Assembly (NCBI RefSeq): GCF_963666145.1
Contig: NZ_OY762614.1
Location: forward strand, 4,578,501 to 4,642,500
Reading direction: 5' to 3'
DNA length: 64,000 nucleotides
Source of the DNA: an uncultured Desulfobacter sp.
GTDB taxonomy: Bacteria; Desulfobacterota; Desulfobacteria; Desulfobacterales; Desulfobacteraceae
A program made the translations under genes and the position numbers. Each line of letters begins with the position of its first letter. The first letter of the stretch is position 1. Below the pieces are notes generated by a model that was not told where the DNA came from, searched no databases, and saw only the letters and a list, made by a program, of their open reading frames with translations. Positions 62,053-64,000 of the stretch are shown here, one piece after another.

Positions 62053-62760
62053 GGTAACTCTTCCTTTAGTAAATGGTGGTTGTTAAACTCGGCCAAAAAA
62101 AAACCATGGGCTTTCCGGTTGCTGGTCCGCCAATGGTTTAAGATCCGTGATCCTCTCTTAATCGTGCTACATTAAGGCTCCCCGTGCAGATGGTCAAAAA
62201 AGACGCGGCTAAAAATATAACTATAAAAAACGGTGGTTTCTGGTAATTCCTCAATGCCTTTTTACGTTGTGTTCCGGTATCGGCTACATACCTAATTAAG
62301 CGGGCCGTTTGTGTCAAGCATTTTTAAACTGCCTGTTTTTTGGTGAATTTCTAATTCATCTGCACGGAGTGTGGAGTGCTTATTAAAATTTTGTAAAGCT
62401 GTCTGTTTCGTATTAAAAATTAATAGAATTTATTAAAACTCCTAAGATAAAAAATATACAAGGTCGCGTATTACCCCGGGTCGGCATTCGGCGCGTTGTC
62501 TTGTCATGGGATTGAACCGCTGTCTTGTTGGGCTGGCGCATACAGGATCTATGCCGGGGCTGGTCTTCAAATGGCGTTTGGTTCTTGACAATATCTTAAG
62601 AATAAAGCTATTTATTTGTTTTAAGAAAAGATATTTATCCATACGATAATTAAAGACATCCATCGTACCTGGATAAAGATGTAACCAGGTGCGCCGCTAC
62701 ATTTGGACAGCACCTTTCAATCCCTTCACCTGCCTGAATCATATATTAAAGGAAGGAATA
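62053..62760. other. Long divergent intergenic region, liv operon / malic enzyme
   Basis: 708 bp with no supported gene. It contains the terminator-like hairpin at 62095-62139, AT-rich promoter-type sequence in the middle, and a GC-rich stretch (62465-62580) of unknown role. A TTGACA at 62584-62589 could be the -35 of the malic enzyme promoter, but no convincing -10 follows at 16-18 bp. Confidence 0.5.
62095..62139 (-). terminator. Terminator-like hairpin in the liv operon leader (possible attenuator)
   Basis: On the minus strand AAACCAT (62139-62133) pairs with ATGGTTT (62107-62101), extended by G-G/C-C after one mismatch, followed by a run of nine T (62103-62095). It lies 43 bp before the binding-protein start codon. 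Confidence 0.5.
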
Positions 62761-64000
62761 ATGTCACAATTCACTGATGCTCTGGAGTATCACCGGAGTG
62801 GTCGCAAAGGTAAAATTGAAGTTATCACCACCAAACCGTGTGCAACAAGCAGAGACTTGTCTCTCGCCTACAGCCCCGGGGTTGCCGAGCCCTGTCTGGC
62901 AATTGAAGATGAACCGGGGATGGCTTATGAATATACAGCAAAGGGAAATCTTGTCGCCGTTGTTTCCAACGGGACGGCGGTCCTGGGCCTTGGAAATATT
63001 GGTGCCCTTGCCAGTAAACCGGTTATGGAAGGGAAGGGTGTTTTGTTCAAAAGTTTTGCCGATGTCGATGTGTTTGATATTGAGCTGAACACCAAAGATC
63101 CGGATGAATTGATTCGCACTGTACAATTGTTAGAACCGACCTTTGGCGGTATCAATCTGGAAGATATCAAGGGGCCCGAGTGCTTTTATATCGAAGAAGC
63201 GCTGCAAAAAACCATGAACATCCCGGTGTTTCATGATGACCAGCATGGAACGGCCATTATTGCCGCCGCCGGCATGGTCAATGCCCTTGAGCTGGTCGGC
63301 AAAAAGATTGAAGAGATCAAAGTTGTCTTTAACGGTGCCGGGGCTGCCGGTATTGCCTGTGCCAATCTTCTGGTCTCCATGGGGGTGAATAAGAAGAACT
63401 TGATTCTCTGCGACTCCAAGGGTGTCATATATAAAGGTCGCACCGAGGGTATGAATCCGTACAAAGAGCGGTTGGCGGCACAAACGGATGACCGCTCCCT
63501 TGAGGATGCGATGAAAGGCGCTGATATCTTTTTCGGGGTATCCGTCAAAGGGGCGCTTACCGCTGATATGCTGCGCACCATGGCCAAAGATCCCATCGTT
63601 TTTGCCATGGCCAATCCTGATCCGGAGATTACCCCTGACGAAGCAAAATCCGTGCGTGGCGATGTCATCATCGGCACCGGACGCTCGGACTATAATAACC
63701 AGGTAAATAACGTATTGTGCTTCCCGTTTCTCTTCCGCGGTGCCCTTGATACCCATGCCAGCGCCATTAATGAAGAGATGAAACTTGCGGCGGTTAATGC
63801 CCTTGCCCAACTGGCCAAGGAAGATGTCCCGGATTCGGTGCGGCGGGCCTATGGCAACACGGAAATTGCATTTGGACGGGAATATCTGCTGCCCAAACCC
63901 TTTGATCCGCGGGTTTTACTGCACATGGCGCCGGCCGTGGCCCAGGCCGCCATGGATTCCGGTGTTGCACGCAGACCCATCCCGGACATGGCCAAATACG
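62761..64000 (+). CDS. maeB: NAD(P)-dependent malic enzyme (3' end outside window)
   Basis: At least 413 residues; the frame is open to the window edge. N-terminal malic domain: L-A-Y-S-P-G-V-A-E-P with the catalytic-type Tyr, K-G-N-L-V-A-V-V-S-N-G-T-A-V-L-G-L-G-N-I-G, F-H-D-D-Q-H-G-T-A metal-binding motif; then NAD-binding G-A-G-A-A-G-I-A at ~200 and N-P-D-P-E. It decarboxylates malate to pyruvate. The end near 'R-R-P-I-P-D-M-A-K-Y' is where MaeB-type enzymes link to a C-terminal phosphotransacetylase domain, so the full protein may be the long MaeB form, but this is out of view. RBS aaaggaaggaata. Confidence 0.93.
   Translation, partial: MSQFTDALEYHRSGRKGKIEVITTKPCATSRDLSLAYSPGVAEPCLAIEDEPGMAYEYTAKGNLVAVVSNGTAVLGLGNIGALASKPVMEGKGVLFKSFADVDVFDIELNTKDPDELIRTVQLLEPTFGGINLEDIKGPECFYIEEALQKTMNIPVFHDDQHGTAIIAAAGMVNALELVGKKIEEIKVVFNGAGAAGIACANLLVSMGVNKKNLILCDSKGVIYKGRTEGMNPYKERLAAQTDDRSLEDAMKGADIFFGVSVKGALTADMLRTMAKDPIVFAMANPDPEITPDEAKSVRGDVIIGTGRSDYNNQVNNVLCFPFLFRGALDTHASAINEEMKLAAVNALAQLAKEDVPDSVRRAYGNTEIAFGREYLLPKPFDPRVLLHMAPAVAQAAMDSGVARRPIPDMAKY

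Noticed and set aside
1..64000. tRNA, rRNA genes and CRISPR arrays
   Set aside because: Scanned by eye for tRNA arms, rRNA cores and regularly spaced repeats; none found.

Overview
The window comes from a sulfate-reducing deltaproteobacterium (Desulfobacterota), most likely of the Desulfobacteraceae (Desulfobacter/Desulfobacula-like). The evidence is the end of a Qrc-type menaquinone:cytochrome c3 oxidoreductase operon, a dissimilatory-type sulfate adenylyltransferase (sat), a probable selenocysteine protein, oversized flagellar hook proteins, and housekeeping gene orders typical of the group. Most of it is ordinary chromosome; one AT-rich accessory island lies at about 21.75-27.2 kb.

Layout. 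1-1.9 kb: qrcC (cut by the window edge), qrcD and a 52-residue membrane protein, closed by a strong bidirectional terminator. 2-14.8 kb: flagellar rod/hook region with fliD on the minus strand and flgD, flgE, a FlgN-like gene, flgK and flgL on the plus strand. All five structural proteins are far larger than enterobacterial homologues because of inserted and duplicated beta-rich modules, some shared between different proteins. 14.9-17.2 kb: an exported CsgG/TolB-N-like protein and gatB (minus). 17.2-21.7 kb: DUF2065 protein, queA-tgt (queuosine), hypA-hypB (nickel insertion) and amrB.

21.75-27.2 kb, accessory island: a SHOCT-type membrane protein; an insertion sequence with 23-bp terminal inverted repeats and an 8-bp target duplication whose transposase carries a +1 frameshift at a G6 run; a three-gene cassette encoding a secreted small protein, a membrane-anchored protein and a secreted caspase-like peptidase; then a structured RNA stretch resembling the 3' end of a group II intron. 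27.2-30.3 kb: HD-domain hydrolase, DUF2334 deacetylase-like lipoprotein and gltX (minus).

30.7-40.9 kb: one long plus-strand housekeeping run, rpmF-acpP-rpiB-glyA-dCMP deaminase-nrdR-ribD-ribE-ribBA-ribH-nusB-MBL hydrolase-pabBC. 41-44.7 kb: a DUF1573 protein with an in-frame TGA exactly at the conserved first Cys of its CGC motif (probable selenocysteine), a HAD phosphatase, sat with a strong terminator, and an exported hypothetical protein. 44.8-47 kb: a Pit phosphate transporter fused to a PhoU-like domain. 47.2-53.2 kb (minus): ffh-rpsP-khpA-rimM-trmD-SPOUT methyltransferase-rplS-rnhB-yraN-rsmI, the classic translation/SRP cluster. 53.3-56.2 kb: rlmN, a PP-loop ATPase and nth; a 135-bp MITE-like palindrome supplies the stop codon of rlmN. 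56.2-62.05 kb (minus): a complete Liv-type ABC importer (livKHMGF) followed by a PaaK-like AMP-binding protein with an atypical P-loop, preceded by a terminator-like leader hairpin. 62.76 kb to the end: NAD(P)-dependent malic enzyme, cut by the window edge.

The observations most worth follow-up are the caspase-like exported cassette, the DUF1573 selenoprotein candidate, the dispersed palindromic elements, and the shared domain insertions of the hook proteins.
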